This document shows, one piece after another, positions 39,504 through 47,510 of a stretch of 47,510 nt of DNA. The notes beneath the pieces were generated by a model. It had not been told where the DNA came from, ran no database searches, and saw only the letters and a list, made by a program, of their open reading frames with translations. The stretch is from Azospirillum melinis (GTDB lineage: Bacteria; Pseudomonadota; Alphaproteobacteria; Azospirillales; Azospirillaceae), in the NCBI RefSeq assembly GCF_013340935.1, contig NZ_WHOS01000055.1, positions 1 through 47,510 on the forward strand, in the 5' to 3' direction. The position numbers and the translations under genes were made by a program. Each line of letters opens with the position of its first letter. Within the stretch, counting starts at the first letter, position 1.

Positions 39504-40106
39504 TCAATCCGTCCTGCGCCTCGTCCGTATCCGCCTTGCCTGCTCCCAATGGCGCTCCGGATCCAATGCCGCCTCCCGCCAGTGGTCACGCCATTTGACG
39601 TACCTGGGGCAGGCATACGCAAGTGCGGCCTCGAGTTGCCCATACCGGAACAGGCAACTGTCGGCCATGCTGACGAGCAGGGGATTCGGATGCATGCGTC
39701 CTTCTGGATCTCCCCTCAGCAGGGCAGCCACGGCCGCCTCCTCGGCGCCTGGTCCGAGTTCCTGGGCCAGCAGGGCGAGCGCCATGGCCGCGGAGCGGCT
39801 GACACCCATCTGACAATGGACCGCGAGCAAACCTTCCGGGGTCTGCGCAGAAATCCTGCGCCCGAACTCTAGCGCTTCGGCGACATGCTCGATGACGGGG
39901 CCGCGATAGGGGCCGAAGGCCGGAATGGCAATGTCGTCGAACCGCTGCACCAGCACGGCGTCCACCTCGCCGCCGGTGGCCTGCGCCAAGGCAAGATCCA
40001 GGTTCTCGGCGCCATGTTCTGCCGACGGCCTGATTGAGATGATTCCCTCGGCGCCTTCAGCCTCCCCGCGCTCGACGGCCGCCCATGACAGCACACGAAT
40101 TTTCAT
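39504..40106 (-). CDS. cysteine-based protein phosphatase-like protein (dual-specificity/tyrosine phosphatase fold)
   Basis: A 200-aa protein with the P-loop VHCQMGVSRSAAMALALLA, where Cys98 and Arg104 fit the CX5R catalytic motif. Upstream, FDDIAIPAFGPYRGP resembles the general-acid region with an aspartate. Such proteins remove phosphate from Tyr/Ser/Thr or from small phosphorylated compounds; the substrate is unknown. The ATG at 40106 (MKIRVLSWAAVERGE) is preferred to 40130. It lies 109 bases downstream of the helicase gene in the same direction and may share its transcript. Confidence 0.8.
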   Translation of the reverse strand: MKIRVLSWAAVERGEAEGAEGIISIRPSAEHGAENLDLALAQATGGEVDAVLVQRFDDIAIPAFGPYRGPVIEHVAEALEFGRRISAQTPEGLLAVHCQMGVSRSAAMALALLAQELGPGAEEAAVAALLRGDPEGRMHPNPLLVSMADSCLFRYGQLEAALAYACPRYVKWRDHWREAALDPERHWEQARRIRTRRRTD

Positions 40107-40215
40107 TCTACCCGCCAGCGCTCTCACCAAGACATGCGTTCGGAACCGATAGCCATCAATCCTGCCAAATTATCAAACTTGCTGTTGCCTCAAGAAGTAC
40201 GGATTGCCAATCTCC

Positions 40216-43200
40216 CTACGCAGCCCTCGGCATCCGCGCGGCCTCCAGCCTCTCCACGGCCTTGCCGACGAAGCGTCCTGCATCCCGTCCGGTGTAGCGG
40301 AAGGACGCTTCGAGGCGCTGGTAGGCGCTGGCCTCGTCGCGGACGGCGCTCAGCCAGTTGAACGACCCCTCGACGATCTCCGTGTCGTCCACGCACAGTG
40401 TCTTCGCGTGCACCCGCTTCACGGGGGCCACCTCCGCCCCAGCGGCGGCCAGCAGGTCGGCCGCGCGCATGTAGGTTGCCTTGAGGCGGCGGCTCCTGTC
40501 CTGGCCGTCCTCCATGTTCTGCTCCGGGTCCACGTAGACCGTGATCTGGACGCCGCGCGCGACCGCCTGCCGGATGAGGGCCGGGACGTCGCACCGGCCG
40601 TCCTGGATGGCCCGCTCGGTCAGGTAGGGCGACGAGATCGCCACCCGGCGTCTGGCCCGGCCGAAGGCCTCGGCCAGCAGTTTCAGGTGGCCGTCCAAGG
40701 TGTCGACCCGCTCCACGCGCTCGGGGTCTGGCGCCAGGGCGACGAAGTCCGGGACGGGGACGACCTCCAGGCGCTGCGCCGCCTCGCGAAACACCCCGCC
40801 GCCGCCCCAAAGGCCAAGGTCGCCCACCACGTACAGCGAGGACTTCGCCCGCGTCGCGGCCACGTTCAGGATGTTCGGCGTCTTGCCCGCCCACGCCACC
40901 GCCCCCTGGCGAGAGGCGCTCCCGCCGAGCAGCAGGATGACCGTCTCCGATTCCTTGCCCTGGAAGGTGTGGACGGTGCCGACATGCCTCTTTGCCCACG
41001 CTTTCACCGCATCGTCGTCGATGGACGGGTCGAGCCGCCGGAAGGCTTCGGCCCTTTCCAGGACCATAGCGCGCATCGCGTTGGCGACCGTGCGGAACGG
41101 CGTGATGACGAACGCCTCGGGCATGCTGCCGTCGCGCAGGTAGCGCCCGCGCAGGGACTTGCCCTTCGCGTCTACGAGCCTCCCGGCGAGCGCCCACTGC
41201 TCGACCATGCGCTCTAGCATGCGCATCGCGTACTCGCCCTGGCCGGGCACCCAGTTGCCGTCCGATGGGTTGGGCAGGCGCAGGTCGAACCAAGCGCTCG
41301 GATGGCCGCCGGGGCCGAAGTCGGGGATGTCGCCGCGCCACCCGCCGGTGTCCAGCGACGGCTTGCCCAGCACCATGGTGCCCGCGTAGGAGATCGCGTT
41401 GCTGATCGAGAACATCGGGTCATGGCAGCGCCGGTGGACCCGCAGCGGGCAGCCGACCCAGGTGCCGTCCGGACCGCCGATGTAGGCGCCGAGCGGATTG
41501 CGGCGGTCCGAGACGGTCTGCACCGACCCGACCCGCACATCGAAGCCGATGTTGGGAACTTTGTGCTGCCGGTAGAGGAGCGCCGAAACGTCGGTGGGCA
41601 AGGTGACGACAGGCTCAACCTGCTTCGGGTCGCCGACCGCGACGGCACGCTTGGCCCGCCAGATGGCGCCGACGGCCGCCTGAGGCGTTGCTTGGCCCGC
41701 CTCGTCGATGAGCAGCCACCCGAGCTCGCCGGGGCCGAAGTCGTCGGCGAACATGCGGCCGACCGAGGCAAAGGTGCTCGAGATGACCGGCACGGTCATG
41801 AAGAACGTGTTCCACAGGTGCCGGGCAATGCGGGGGCGCGCGGCGGCCACGTCGCGGTCGGCGCGCAGCAGGTCGGCGAAGAGCCGCAGGTTGTCCACCA
41901 CCCGGCCGCTGGCCCCGCCGAGGAAGGCGAGGTGGACCTGCACCGCCGCCGCGAAGAGCTCCTCGCGGGCGAGGTCGAGCTCCTCGCTCACCCACACCGC
42001 TGCCTGCTCGCGGTCCTGGCGCTCCATCCCGAACGCGGCGGCGAGCGACAGCGGCTCGCGGGCAAAGCGTGCCTTGGCGGCGCGCAGCCGCTCGCGCGCC
42101 ACCGTCAGCGCGGCCGCCGCCTCGTTGCGCCTGCTCCCGGCCCGCGCCCGCGTGGCCTCGGCCGCCTTGCCCTCGTCGGACAGCCGCCGGAACTCGGCCT
42201 CGGCCTCCCGGCAGGTCCGCTCCGCCGCCTCGACCTCGAGGCGCAGCGCCGCGATCCGCGCCTTCCACTCCTTGGCCGCCGAGGTTCCGAACAGGCGGGC
42301 GAGGAAGCCGGGCTTGTCGGCCAGGGCGAGCGTGGAGCGTTGGAGGGCCGCCTGCCGATCCCGATCCGCCCGCTCGCGCCGCTGGCCCGACTCCTCCGCC
42401 GCGCTCCCGGCCGCCGCCGCGGCTGCCCCGGCGCGCTCCAAGTCAGCTGCGGCCGCCTCGCCGTCGCGGATGGCCCGCTCGATCCCGGCGGGGGCCTCGG
42501 CCAGGTCGCGGGTCGCCTCTACCAGGCGAGCGACCTGTTCCTCCGCCGCCCGGAAGGCCGCGACCGTGCGGTCCCAGTCCATGCGGGCGCACGGCCCCTG
42601 GATGGTGTCGCGCACGTTGGCCCTAACCTCGGGCGGCGGGTTGACCGCGGCCACCTGGAGGAAGCGCTCGGTCTCCACCTCGTCGGAGCCCTTGCGGATG
42701 AACTCGGACTCCACGCGCGTCCCGACCAGCGTCACGGTGATGCTCCGGTTCTCGCCGCGGTCGGCCCACAGGGCGGCGAGCTCCTCGGCGGTCCTGCCGA
42801 ACGCCTTCACGGAGTGCTTCTCGCCCTCGGCCATCGCGTAGGCGAACACCCACCTGCCGCCATTCCTCATCGGCTTGGGCTCTGACATCCAGGTGATGCG
42901 GGCGTCCTTCATGGTCTCGGTGCGCGAGGTGTCGTCGGAGGGCCAGTACCGGCCGACGAAGGCGGAGCGATTGGAGGCGTTGCCCAGCGCAGCCGAGGCA
43001 AGGCCCCAGACCTCCTGGCCCTTGGGGGCCAAGTCCTGCGCCACCTCCTTGAAGAACGCGAGGCGGGCCAGCGCCTGCGGATCGCTCCGATGAGATTCGG
43101 CTATCGAGGCGATGTCGGGGAGTTCCTTGGTGATATTTTCGACGGCCGTGTTGTTGCTGGAGCAGACCAGGATGCCGTGGTCGCACAGCCTGGTGTCCAG

Positions 43201-44289
43201 TTCCCAGACCGGAGCGGCCCGGCGCCCGACGACGATGGGCTGCATCTTGCGGAAGGCATCGGCGGGCTTGGCGAAGCCGCACATGGCGGCCGCGCGGTCG
43301 ACGAACACAGCGCCGATAACGTCGCGCAGCAGAGTGCTCTTGCCGGTCCCCGGCGGGCCGTTCACGCTGAACAGGCCGCCGTCGGCCATGGCGAGCGCGC
43401 CGTTCACGGCCATCTGCTGGCGCAGCACCAGCGGGTGGCCGCCGCGGCCGCGCGACGGCCACTTGCCGACTGGCAGGGCGTCGACGCCGGTGACGGCGGC
43501 GATGGTCTCGTGGCGATCGGCGTCGCGCCGGTCGGCCTCGTCGAGGTCGCGGGGCTCGAGGTACTCGGCCAGCGCGGCAGACCAGCGCCCGCCGCGCACG
43601 GCCTCGGAGACGCGGTGCAGGTCGGGGTAGACGAAGCTGTCGATGACGCCGACCGGATCGTCCCCGTCGCGGCGCAGCCGCTGGGTCACCGAGGTGTGGG
43701 TCGCCGCCGCCCTGGCCATGGAGAGCGGCGGCGTCCTCTTGAGCATCCCGGCTACCCACTCACCGACCGCGCGCAGCCCGGCGTTGTCGAGAGGCGCGCT
43801 TTCTTCCGAGGCCCAGGCTGCGTCGAAGGCCTCGCCGAGCTCGGCCTGCCGCTGGGTGTAGTGGCTCTCCGGCAACGGGCCGCGGTCCAACGCCTCAAAG
43901 CGCATGGCGAAAAGCGTGACCTTCAGGCTGCCCTTGAGCGGTCTGCCGTCCGTCCCGACGGCGAAGGCGGCGAGGAAGGCGTCACGTCCCTGACCGTTGC
44001 CATCGGGGATCTCGTCCGGCTGCACGCCTAAAGCATCTGCGATGGCCGCGGCGGCCACGCCCGACTTGAACTGGCAGACCCGCGCCACGCTGGAAACCTT
44101 CTGGAGTTTGCGGGGATCCTGCTGCCCCATCGTCCAGTCGACCGGGGCCGACCTGTCGGCAACGCTGTGGGTCCTGACGCCGCGGTCCTGGCCGTCCTCC
44201 TTCTCGATCAGCGATGGCGTGAGTGCCTCAACATCCATCCAATAGTTCAGCGTGGCTTGGGCGGAAGCAGCGTTATGGGAGGCAGCCAA
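40216..44289 (-). CDS. UPF1-like SF1 helicase with C-terminal PLD-type nuclease domain
   Basis: A 1357-aa protein. An N-terminal domain of about 300 residues begins with NYWMDVEALTPS. Walker A (NGPPGTGKSTLLRDV, Lys317) opens the helicase; a long Ala/Glu/Arg-rich coiled-coil insert (~565-780) precedes motif II (WLLIDEAGQATPQ, Asp862/Glu863). Motif III (AVAVGDPKQVEPVV) and the C-terminal motifs HTFQGKESETVILLLG and NVAATRAKSSLYVVGD follow. Residues ~1210-1345 are a phospholipase-D-like domain with one HxKx4D motif (His1294, Lys1296, Asp1301) and GSFNW. The start is a TTG with AAGTGAG upstream; an ATG at 44238 would remove NYW. Helicase-PLD proteins occur in phage-defence islands. That role here is inference. 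Confidence 0.88.
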   Translation of the reverse strand: MAASHNAASAQATLNYWMDVEALTPSLIEKEDGQDRGVRTHSVADRSAPVDWTMGQQDPRKLQKVSSVARVCQFKSGVAAAAIADALGVQPDEIPDGNGQGRDAFLAAFAVGTDGRPLKGSLKVTLFAMRFEALDRGPLPESHYTQRQAELGEAFDAAWASEESAPLDNAGLRAVGEWVAGMLKRTPPLSMARAAATHTSVTQRLRRDGDDPVGVIDSFVYPDLHRVSEAVRGGRWSAALAEYLEPRDLDEADRRDADRHETIAAVTGVDALPVGKWPSRGRGGHPLVLRQQMAVNGALAMADGGLFSVNGPPGTGKSTLLRDVIGAVFVDRAAAMCGFAKPADAFRKMQPIVVGRRAAPVWELDTRLCDHGILVCSSNNTAVENITKELPDIASIAESHRSDPQALARLAFFKEVAQDLAPKGQEVWGLASAALGNASNRSAFVGRYWPSDDTSRTETMKDARITWMSEPKPMRNGGRWVFAYAMAEGEKHSVKAFGRTAEELAALWADRGENRSITVTLVGTRVESEFIRKGSDEVETERFLQVAAVNPPPEVRANVRDTIQGPCARMDWDRTVAAFRAAEEQVARLVEATRDLAEAPAGIERAIRDGEAAAADLERAGAAAAAAGSAAEESGQRRERADRDRQAALQRSTLALADKPGFLARLFGTSAAKEWKARIAALRLEVEAAERTCREAEAEFRRLSDEGKAAEATRARAGSRRNEAAAALTVARERLRAAKARFAREPLSLAAAFGMERQDREQAAVWVSEELDLAREELFAAAVQVHLAFLGGASGRVVDNLRLFADLLRADRDVAAARPRIARHLWNTFFMTVPVISSTFASVGRMFADDFGPGELGWLLIDEAGQATPQAAVGAIWRAKRAVAVGDPKQVEPVVTLPTDVSALLYRQHKVPNIGFDVRVGSVQTVSDRRNPLGAYIGGPDGTWVGCPLRVHRRCHDPMFSISNAISYAGTMVLGKPSLDTGGWRGDIPDFGPGGHPSAWFDLRLPNPSDGNWVPGQGEYAMRMLERMVEQWALAGRLVDAKGKSLRGRYLRDGSMPEAFVITPFRTVANAMRAMVLERAEAFRRLDPSIDDDAVKAWAKRHVGTVHTFQGKESETVILLLGGSASRQGAVAWAGKTPNILNVAATRAKSSLYVVGDLGLWGGGGVFREAAQRLEVVPVPDFVALAPDPERVERVDTLDGHLKLLAEAFGRARRRVAISSPYLTERAIQDGRCDVPALIRQAVARGVQITVYVDPEQNMEDGQDRSRRLKATYMRAADLLAAAGAEVAPVKRVHAKTLCVDDTEIVEGSFNWLSAVRDEASAYQRLEASFRYTGRDAGRFVGKAVERLEAARMPRAA

Positions 44290-44645
44290 AACTGATACTC
44301 ACTTACGAATTGCCGACCACTTACCTCTATCGGATTTCCGAAGGGGCTGCAATTTCGTGAGCACCACTTGGAAGTTTATCATTCTCTGGGTTGCGTCGGG
44401 TGTTGATCCAAAAGTCGCTTCCCACACGGCACCGCCGTACCGATATTGATTCGGTGCGGCCAAACGCGGTCTACGGGAGCAACGGGGTATTGTCATGGTT
44501 GCTGAAGCCCTGACGCTCGGCTAGCATACCCGCGGTTGTCCCACCAGACCTGCCGCCGGGTTAAAGAGGACGGTTCGTGAGTCGCCGCGATCCCCACGCG
44601 GTCGATGCGTAATCGGCGGACATCGACCGAGCGTTAGGATCTGAG
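44290..44645. promoter_or_regulatory. 356-bp divergent control region with an inverted repeat
   Basis: The region separates the helicase gene (-) from the unknown gene at 44646 (+). It contains an inverted repeat GCACCG (44429-44434) / CGGTGC (44452-44457) with GTACCG inside. This resembles the palindromes next to the integrase at 22193. No clear promoter boxes were seen, and no small gene is convincing. Confidence 0.4.
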
Positions 44646-45308
44646 ATGGCTCTGCTTGCCCTCACGAACGACAACCTCGCCTTTTTCAAGCGCTCCCTGC
44701 GGGCGGACCTTCCCGACGTGGGTTCCTCGCACCTCTTCGAGGCGCTGGCCGCTGCCCTTGGCAGCCGCACCGGCATCGCGCTCGCGACCCGCATGCGGGA
44801 GGACGGAGCCGAGATGCCGTCCCTCGCCACTATCGATCAGGGCGCCTTCGCCGCGCGGCTGGCCGACCTCGGCCATCGGGTCGCGGCGCTCCCGGCGCTC
44901 GATGCTCTCGCCCGCTCGCCCGCTCTCCCGGACCGGATCTGGGCGGTGTTCAAGGACGGCGACCGCCCGGCCCTCAACGCTTGGCACGGGGAGTGCCAAC
45001 GGCGAGGCATCCCCTATGTCTACGTGACGACCGGCCGCCAGCATGCCCGCGTGGACTGGGACTGGATCACCGTGAACCCCGCCTTCGACGACGTTCCGTC
45101 GGACGACGGCGAGAGCAAGCTCCTCGACAGGATCGTCGGGGCCATCCGGGCGAACGCGGCCTCGTCGCCGAAGGCGAAGTTCGACGCCTCCGCCTTCGCC
45201 GGGCACGTCGAGAGGCTTCTGCCAGAGAACGCGCACGCCCAGGCCGACGCGATCTTCGAGCTTCTCCACGGCGCCCTGAGGCAGGCCCGGCGGCCGGTCC
45301 CCGCATAG
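44646..45308 (+). CDS. unknown 220-aa protein
   Basis: A soluble protein. The first ~45 residues (LAFFKRSLRADLPDVGSSHL then FEALAAALGSRTGIAL) resemble a short helical module that I recall at the N-terminus of many uncharacterised proteobacterial proteins; the function of that module is not known to me. The middle (ALPDRIWAVFKDGDRPALNA, IPYVYVTTGRQHARVDWDW) looks like an alpha/beta domain. The C-terminus is helical. AGGAT precedes the ATG. It is divergent from the helicase-PLD gene and is the first of four co-directional small genes, so it could be part of the same system. Confidence 0.6.
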   Translation: MALLALTNDNLAFFKRSLRADLPDVGSSHLFEALAAALGSRTGIALATRMREDGAEMPSLATIDQGAFAARLADLGHRVAALPALDALARSPALPDRIWAVFKDGDRPALNAWHGECQRRGIPYVYVTTGRQHARVDWDWITVNPAFDDVPSDDGESKLLDRIVGAIRANAASSPKAKFDASAFAGHVERLLPENAHAQADAIFELLHGALRQARRPVPA

Positions 45309-45377
45309 GCGACCGCGAGCGGGAGCTGCCGGGGCATGGCAACCAATGAACCTTCGATGATGCCGAGGTGAGCAAGG

Positions 45378-45998
45378 ATGCGAGTATCCAAATGGCAGGC
45401 CATCTTGCGTGGATCGTACGCACGGGATCTGGTCTTCGCCGCTTTCCTGCTCGGGGGTTGGTATCAGCTTGACCTGCCATGGCCATACCTTCTGGTTGCC
45501 GCGATCCTGTTGATCGTGGTTCCGGTCGTGTTCCAGCTTCCGGGAAACTGGCCGCGACGGATGACCGCCGAGAAGTGGGATGAGGTACTGCGGGGGCCGG
45601 TCGTCCATTTCACGACCCCCGAGCGGGCGATGGAGATGGCCCGCGGCGGCTCCAGCAAGGAGGGCCGCATGCCGGGCTGGGTTCACGTCCGGCCGTCGTC
45701 GGGTCGGAAGGACTCGGTCGGTCTCAAGGGAAGAAAGGCGGCATACGCCTTCGCGGGGTTCCCGACGCGGGGCGATTGGGTCCGGAACGTGGGCAAGCAC
45801 GCCACGGTGGCCGTGGTGATCGACCCCTCTACCCTCGACCTCCGGGATGTGCGGTATCGCACCGCGGACGGGGCGGTCATGCTTCTCGATGGCTATCACG
45901 GGCCTGCGGAACTCGTGGAGGTCCGACCGGACCCAACGGATGAACGAGTTCGCCTGACGGCGGGCAAGGCCCTCGGTGCCGTTCCTGCGACGGAGTGA
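45378..45998 (+). CDS. unknown protein with a two-helix membrane anchor
   Basis: A 206-aa protein. Two hydrophobic helices (DLVFAAFLLGGWYQL and PYLLVAAILLIVVPVVF, residues ~17-52) form a hairpin. The soluble part follows with GPVVHFTTPERAMEMARGG, VHVRPSSG, AAYAFAGFPTRGDWV and TVAVVIDPSTL. The pattern of a His-x-Thr strand, a helix ending in Gly-Gly, a later aromatic segment and a buried strand is loosely like ADP-ribosyltransferase folds, but the match is weak and I do not assign it. AGGTGAG lies before the ATG. It is four bases ahead of the next small gene. Confidence 0.55.
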   Translation: MRVSKWQAILRGSYARDLVFAAFLLGGWYQLDLPWPYLLVAAILLIVVPVVFQLPGNWPRRMTAEKWDEVLRGPVVHFTTPERAMEMARGGSSKEGRMPGWVHVRPSSGRKDSVGLKGRKAAYAFAGFPTRGDWVRNVGKHATVAVVIDPSTLDLRDVRYRTADGAVMLLDGYHGPAELVEVRPDPTDERVRLTAGKALGAVPATE

Positions 45999-46001
45999 GA
46001 C

Positions 46002-46181
46002 ATGGTGACATCCGCCCCCCTGACCCTGATCCGCGAACGGGTTCGCGACTGCCGGGAGCCTATCCTCGACACCGAGGTGCTGCTCGACGACCAATCGCTT
46101 GAGCCCTACAGCCTCGGCCCCTTCGTTGAGCTTGTTCTGGATCCTTCTCACTCCTTGCTTCATTTAGAAATGGGAAAATGA
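46002..46181 (+). CDS. small 59-aa open frame, probably a truncated gene
   Basis: The ATG follows the previous stop by three bases and has GGAGTGAG upstream. The stop TGA is directly followed by the ATG of the next gene. The first ~45 codons are GC-rich and protein-like (TLIRERVRDCREPILDTEVL), and the last ~12 are AT-rich (SLLHLEMGK). This break in composition inside the frame suggests that an original longer gene was cut and joined to AT-rich foreign DNA. No family is recognised. Confidence 0.5.
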   Translation: MVTSAPLTLIRERVRDCREPILDTEVLLDDQSLEPYSLGPFVELVLDPSHSLLHLEMGK

Positions 46182-46616
46182 ATGTTTTATCTGATATGCG
46201 CTGCTCCATTCATTTTCATGTTCATTCGCTTCCTACTTCGAATGTTCGGGATGCAGAAGCAGTTAAAAACCGCCCTGAAAGGGCGCAGCGATCCCTATGT
46301 TTGGCCATCAACAAACTATCACAGACGACCAAGCGTCATTCTCGATGATGGTTCGCAAGAAATCGTACTTCTTCGAAGTAATAATATTAGAGTGATGCCA
46401 TTCAAATCCATTACTAAGTTCAAAATGGAAAGAGATGGCAATTGGCGCAAAATAACGTTTTACACAACTGACAAAGCATATCCGGCGGAGTCGGTCTGGC
46501 TCGAACAAGCGCAGCAAGCTGATGCGTTAATGGCACTTCTGACCGTGCGCTTGAGCGGTAAGGAACAAGAAATTATACGGGGTTTTGGCGGTATAGAGAA
46601 CATGAAAGTTAACTAA
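46182..46616 (+). CDS. AT-rich membrane-anchored unknown protein
   Basis: A 144-aa protein with an N-terminal hydrophobic helix (FYLICAAPFIFMFIRFLL, residues ~2-20) and a soluble domain of mainly strands (PSVILDDGSQEIVLLRSNNI, KITFYTTDKAYPAESVW) ending in a helix. The soluble part resembles a small PH-like barrel, which is a guess from the strand pattern only. Its base composition is far lower in GC than any other gene in the window, with many A/T-ending codons (AAA, ATT, AAT), so it was probably acquired recently. GGGAAAA precedes the ATG. Confidence 0.65.
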   Translation: MFYLICAAPFIFMFIRFLLRMFGMQKQLKTALKGRSDPYVWPSTNYHRRPSVILDDGSQEIVLLRSNNIRVMPFKSITKFKMERDGNWRKITFYTTDKAYPAESVWLEQAQQADALMALLTVRLSGKEQEIIRGFGGIENMKVN

Positions 46617-46656
46617 TGTATTGTTTCAAAGTCTCTGAGCAGAGCATGGATGCCGT

Positions 46657-47151
46657 TCAGGACACAGGCAACGGCGCCACGTTCCAGTAGTGGGCCGCGA
46701 ACTGAAGCGCCCGGAGCGTCGGGAACCCCTCAGGTATGGCGGCGCGCTCAATGGCCCGGCCCGCGAGCGCGGCGCGGACCTCGGCCATGAACTCCGCCAT
46801 CGGCATGATGCGGCCACCACTCAGCGTCTTCCGGTTGGCCGTCGAGCCGTAGACGAGGAGCGCCACCTGCTCGATGTCGTCCGGCAGGTCGATCCTGGCG
46901 AATAGCTGGGGGATGTGGCGGCGCCCTCCCGCGAACTTCTTCGCGTACCGCTCTTCCCGCTTGGCCCAACTGTCGGTGTCCATGGACGGCTCGATGTGGA
47001 CCAGCCTCCGCTCGCTGGGGTGGTACGCGACGACGTCGAGCTCGCAGTCGTGACCACCGTTCGGGCGGCGGCCCACGAGCACGTTCCGGCGGACGAAGTA
47101 GCCGGAGAACTCGTACCACTCGGCGACAAGGGTCTCGAGGAAGTTGGACAT
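46657..47151 (-). CDS. PD-(D/E)XK-like restriction-endonuclease-fold protein
   Basis: A 164-aa protein. YFVRRNVLVGRRPNGGHDCE then LDVVAYHPSERRLVHIEPS has the order of a PD-(D/E)XK core: a Glu in the first helix region, an Asp after a hydrophobic strand, and a Glu in the next strand. The usual Lys after the last Glu is replaced, since the motif reads IEPS. The rest (AKREERYAKKFAGGRRHIPQ, QVALLVYGSTANRK) fits a small nuclease-like domain. The ATG at 47151 has GGAGCG upstream; the frame is open further but without conserved sequence. It may be a nuclease or an inactive relative. Confidence 0.6.
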   Translation of the reverse strand: MSNFLETLVAEWYEFSGYFVRRNVLVGRRPNGGHDCELDVVAYHPSERRLVHIEPSMDTDSWAKREERYAKKFAGGRRHIPQLFARIDLPDDIEQVALLVYGSTANRKTLSGGRIMPMAEFMAEVRAALAGRAIERAAIPEGFPTLRALQFAAHYWNVAPLPVS

Positions 47152-47510
47152 AAACGCTCCGCCTTGGTTGCCAAGCTCTCTTGCCCGGCCCGCTGCGCAG
47201 GAGCAAGGGGCTTGGCCCAACGTGCCCGCCAGGATGGATCGCCCATCGGCGGGGAAGATTGCAGCCTCTCTGGAACGGCCGAGATCAGCACCATCGTTGC
47301 CTGATCGGGTTGTGGAGGAGATCTCGGCCTCAAAGAGGAACGGCCGAATGGAGGACCGCAAGCACGCGACGGCGCTCGACGTCTAGCCCGGATCATTCAT
47401 CAGCGCTTTGGAACGGCTGCCCGAAGGCGCGTCGATGGGTGGCGCCAACGGCGCGGCATGACGGGGCTGGAGGGTTGCGGGGACAGGTTCGTTCGGGGGC
47501 ACGTCGCCCC
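47152..47510. other. 359-bp window end without a supported gene
   Basis: Several short open frames cross this stretch in both directions, but none has a ribosome-binding site plus protein-like sequence. The promoter of the - strand nuclease-like gene should lie in the first 100 bases; no clear boxes were seen. No copy of the tRNA-Gln 3' end was found here. Confidence 0.4.

Noticed and set aside
41302..42885. 527-codon + strand open frame inside the helicase gene
   Set aside because: Shadow of the coiled-coil region of the helicase; Ala/Arg/His-rich and without domains.
47390..47510. Right attachment site of the island or insertion-sequence end at the window edge
   Set aside because: No copy of the tRNA-Gln 3' end and no identifiable terminal repeats or transposase could be seen in the remaining bases.

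Overview
The window is high-GC DNA from an alphaproteobacterium. The proteins and gene order (rplM-rpsI-argC, a glycogen/trehalose cluster, FixJ-type regulators, MocR regulators) fit Rhodospirillales such as Azospirillum or a relative. This assignment is an inference from protein character, not from a database search.

Bases 1-20391 look like core chromosome. They carry a PaaI-type thioesterase, the rplM-rpsI ribosomal operon with a clear promoter and terminator, argC, a gamma-carbonic-anhydrase-like protein, an OmpA-family envelope protein, an FMN split-barrel protein divergent from a MocR regulator, and a glycosyltransferase. Then comes an alpha-glucan cluster reading rightward: a trehalose synthase-maltokinase fusion, glgB, glgX, a receiver-domain protein and malQ. 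Catalytic triads are intact in all four glucan enzymes. Together these genes interconvert trehalose, maltose (and maltose-1-phosphate) and branched alpha-glucan. glgE, glgA and glgC are not in the window.

At 20392-20465 there is a tRNA-Gln(CUG) gene with an intact 3' end, followed 92 bases later by a tyrosine recombinase. This is the usual layout of an integrated genomic island whose left end is the tRNA. No second att copy was found, so the right end is probably outside the window. Behind the integrase lies about 850 bp of repeat-rich non-coding DNA. Then comes a complete tetrathionate-reductase locus (ttrS, ttrR, ttrB, ttrC, ttrA), with a 41-bp centred dyad between ttrR and ttrB that is a good candidate TtrR operator.

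From 30.9 kb to the end the DNA is accessory and mosaic. It holds a large unknown protein with a helix-turn-helix-like N-terminus; a 1-kb AT-rich zone with five diverged copies of a ~65-bp sequence in alternating orientation; an unknown 165-aa protein; a decayed isocitrate-lyase/PEP-mutase-family gene with an in-frame amber codon; a MYG1-family protein; a second FMN-protein/MocR divergent pair; a 38-codon gene remnant; and a cysteine phosphatase. A 1357-aa UPF1-like SF1 helicase with a C-terminal phospholipase-D-type nuclease domain follows. It is divergent from a run of small unknown genes, two of them with membrane segments and one AT-rich, and a PD-(D/E)XK-like protein reads back toward them. 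This right-hand block has the look of a defence or mobile-element cargo region, but that function is inferred from domain content only.
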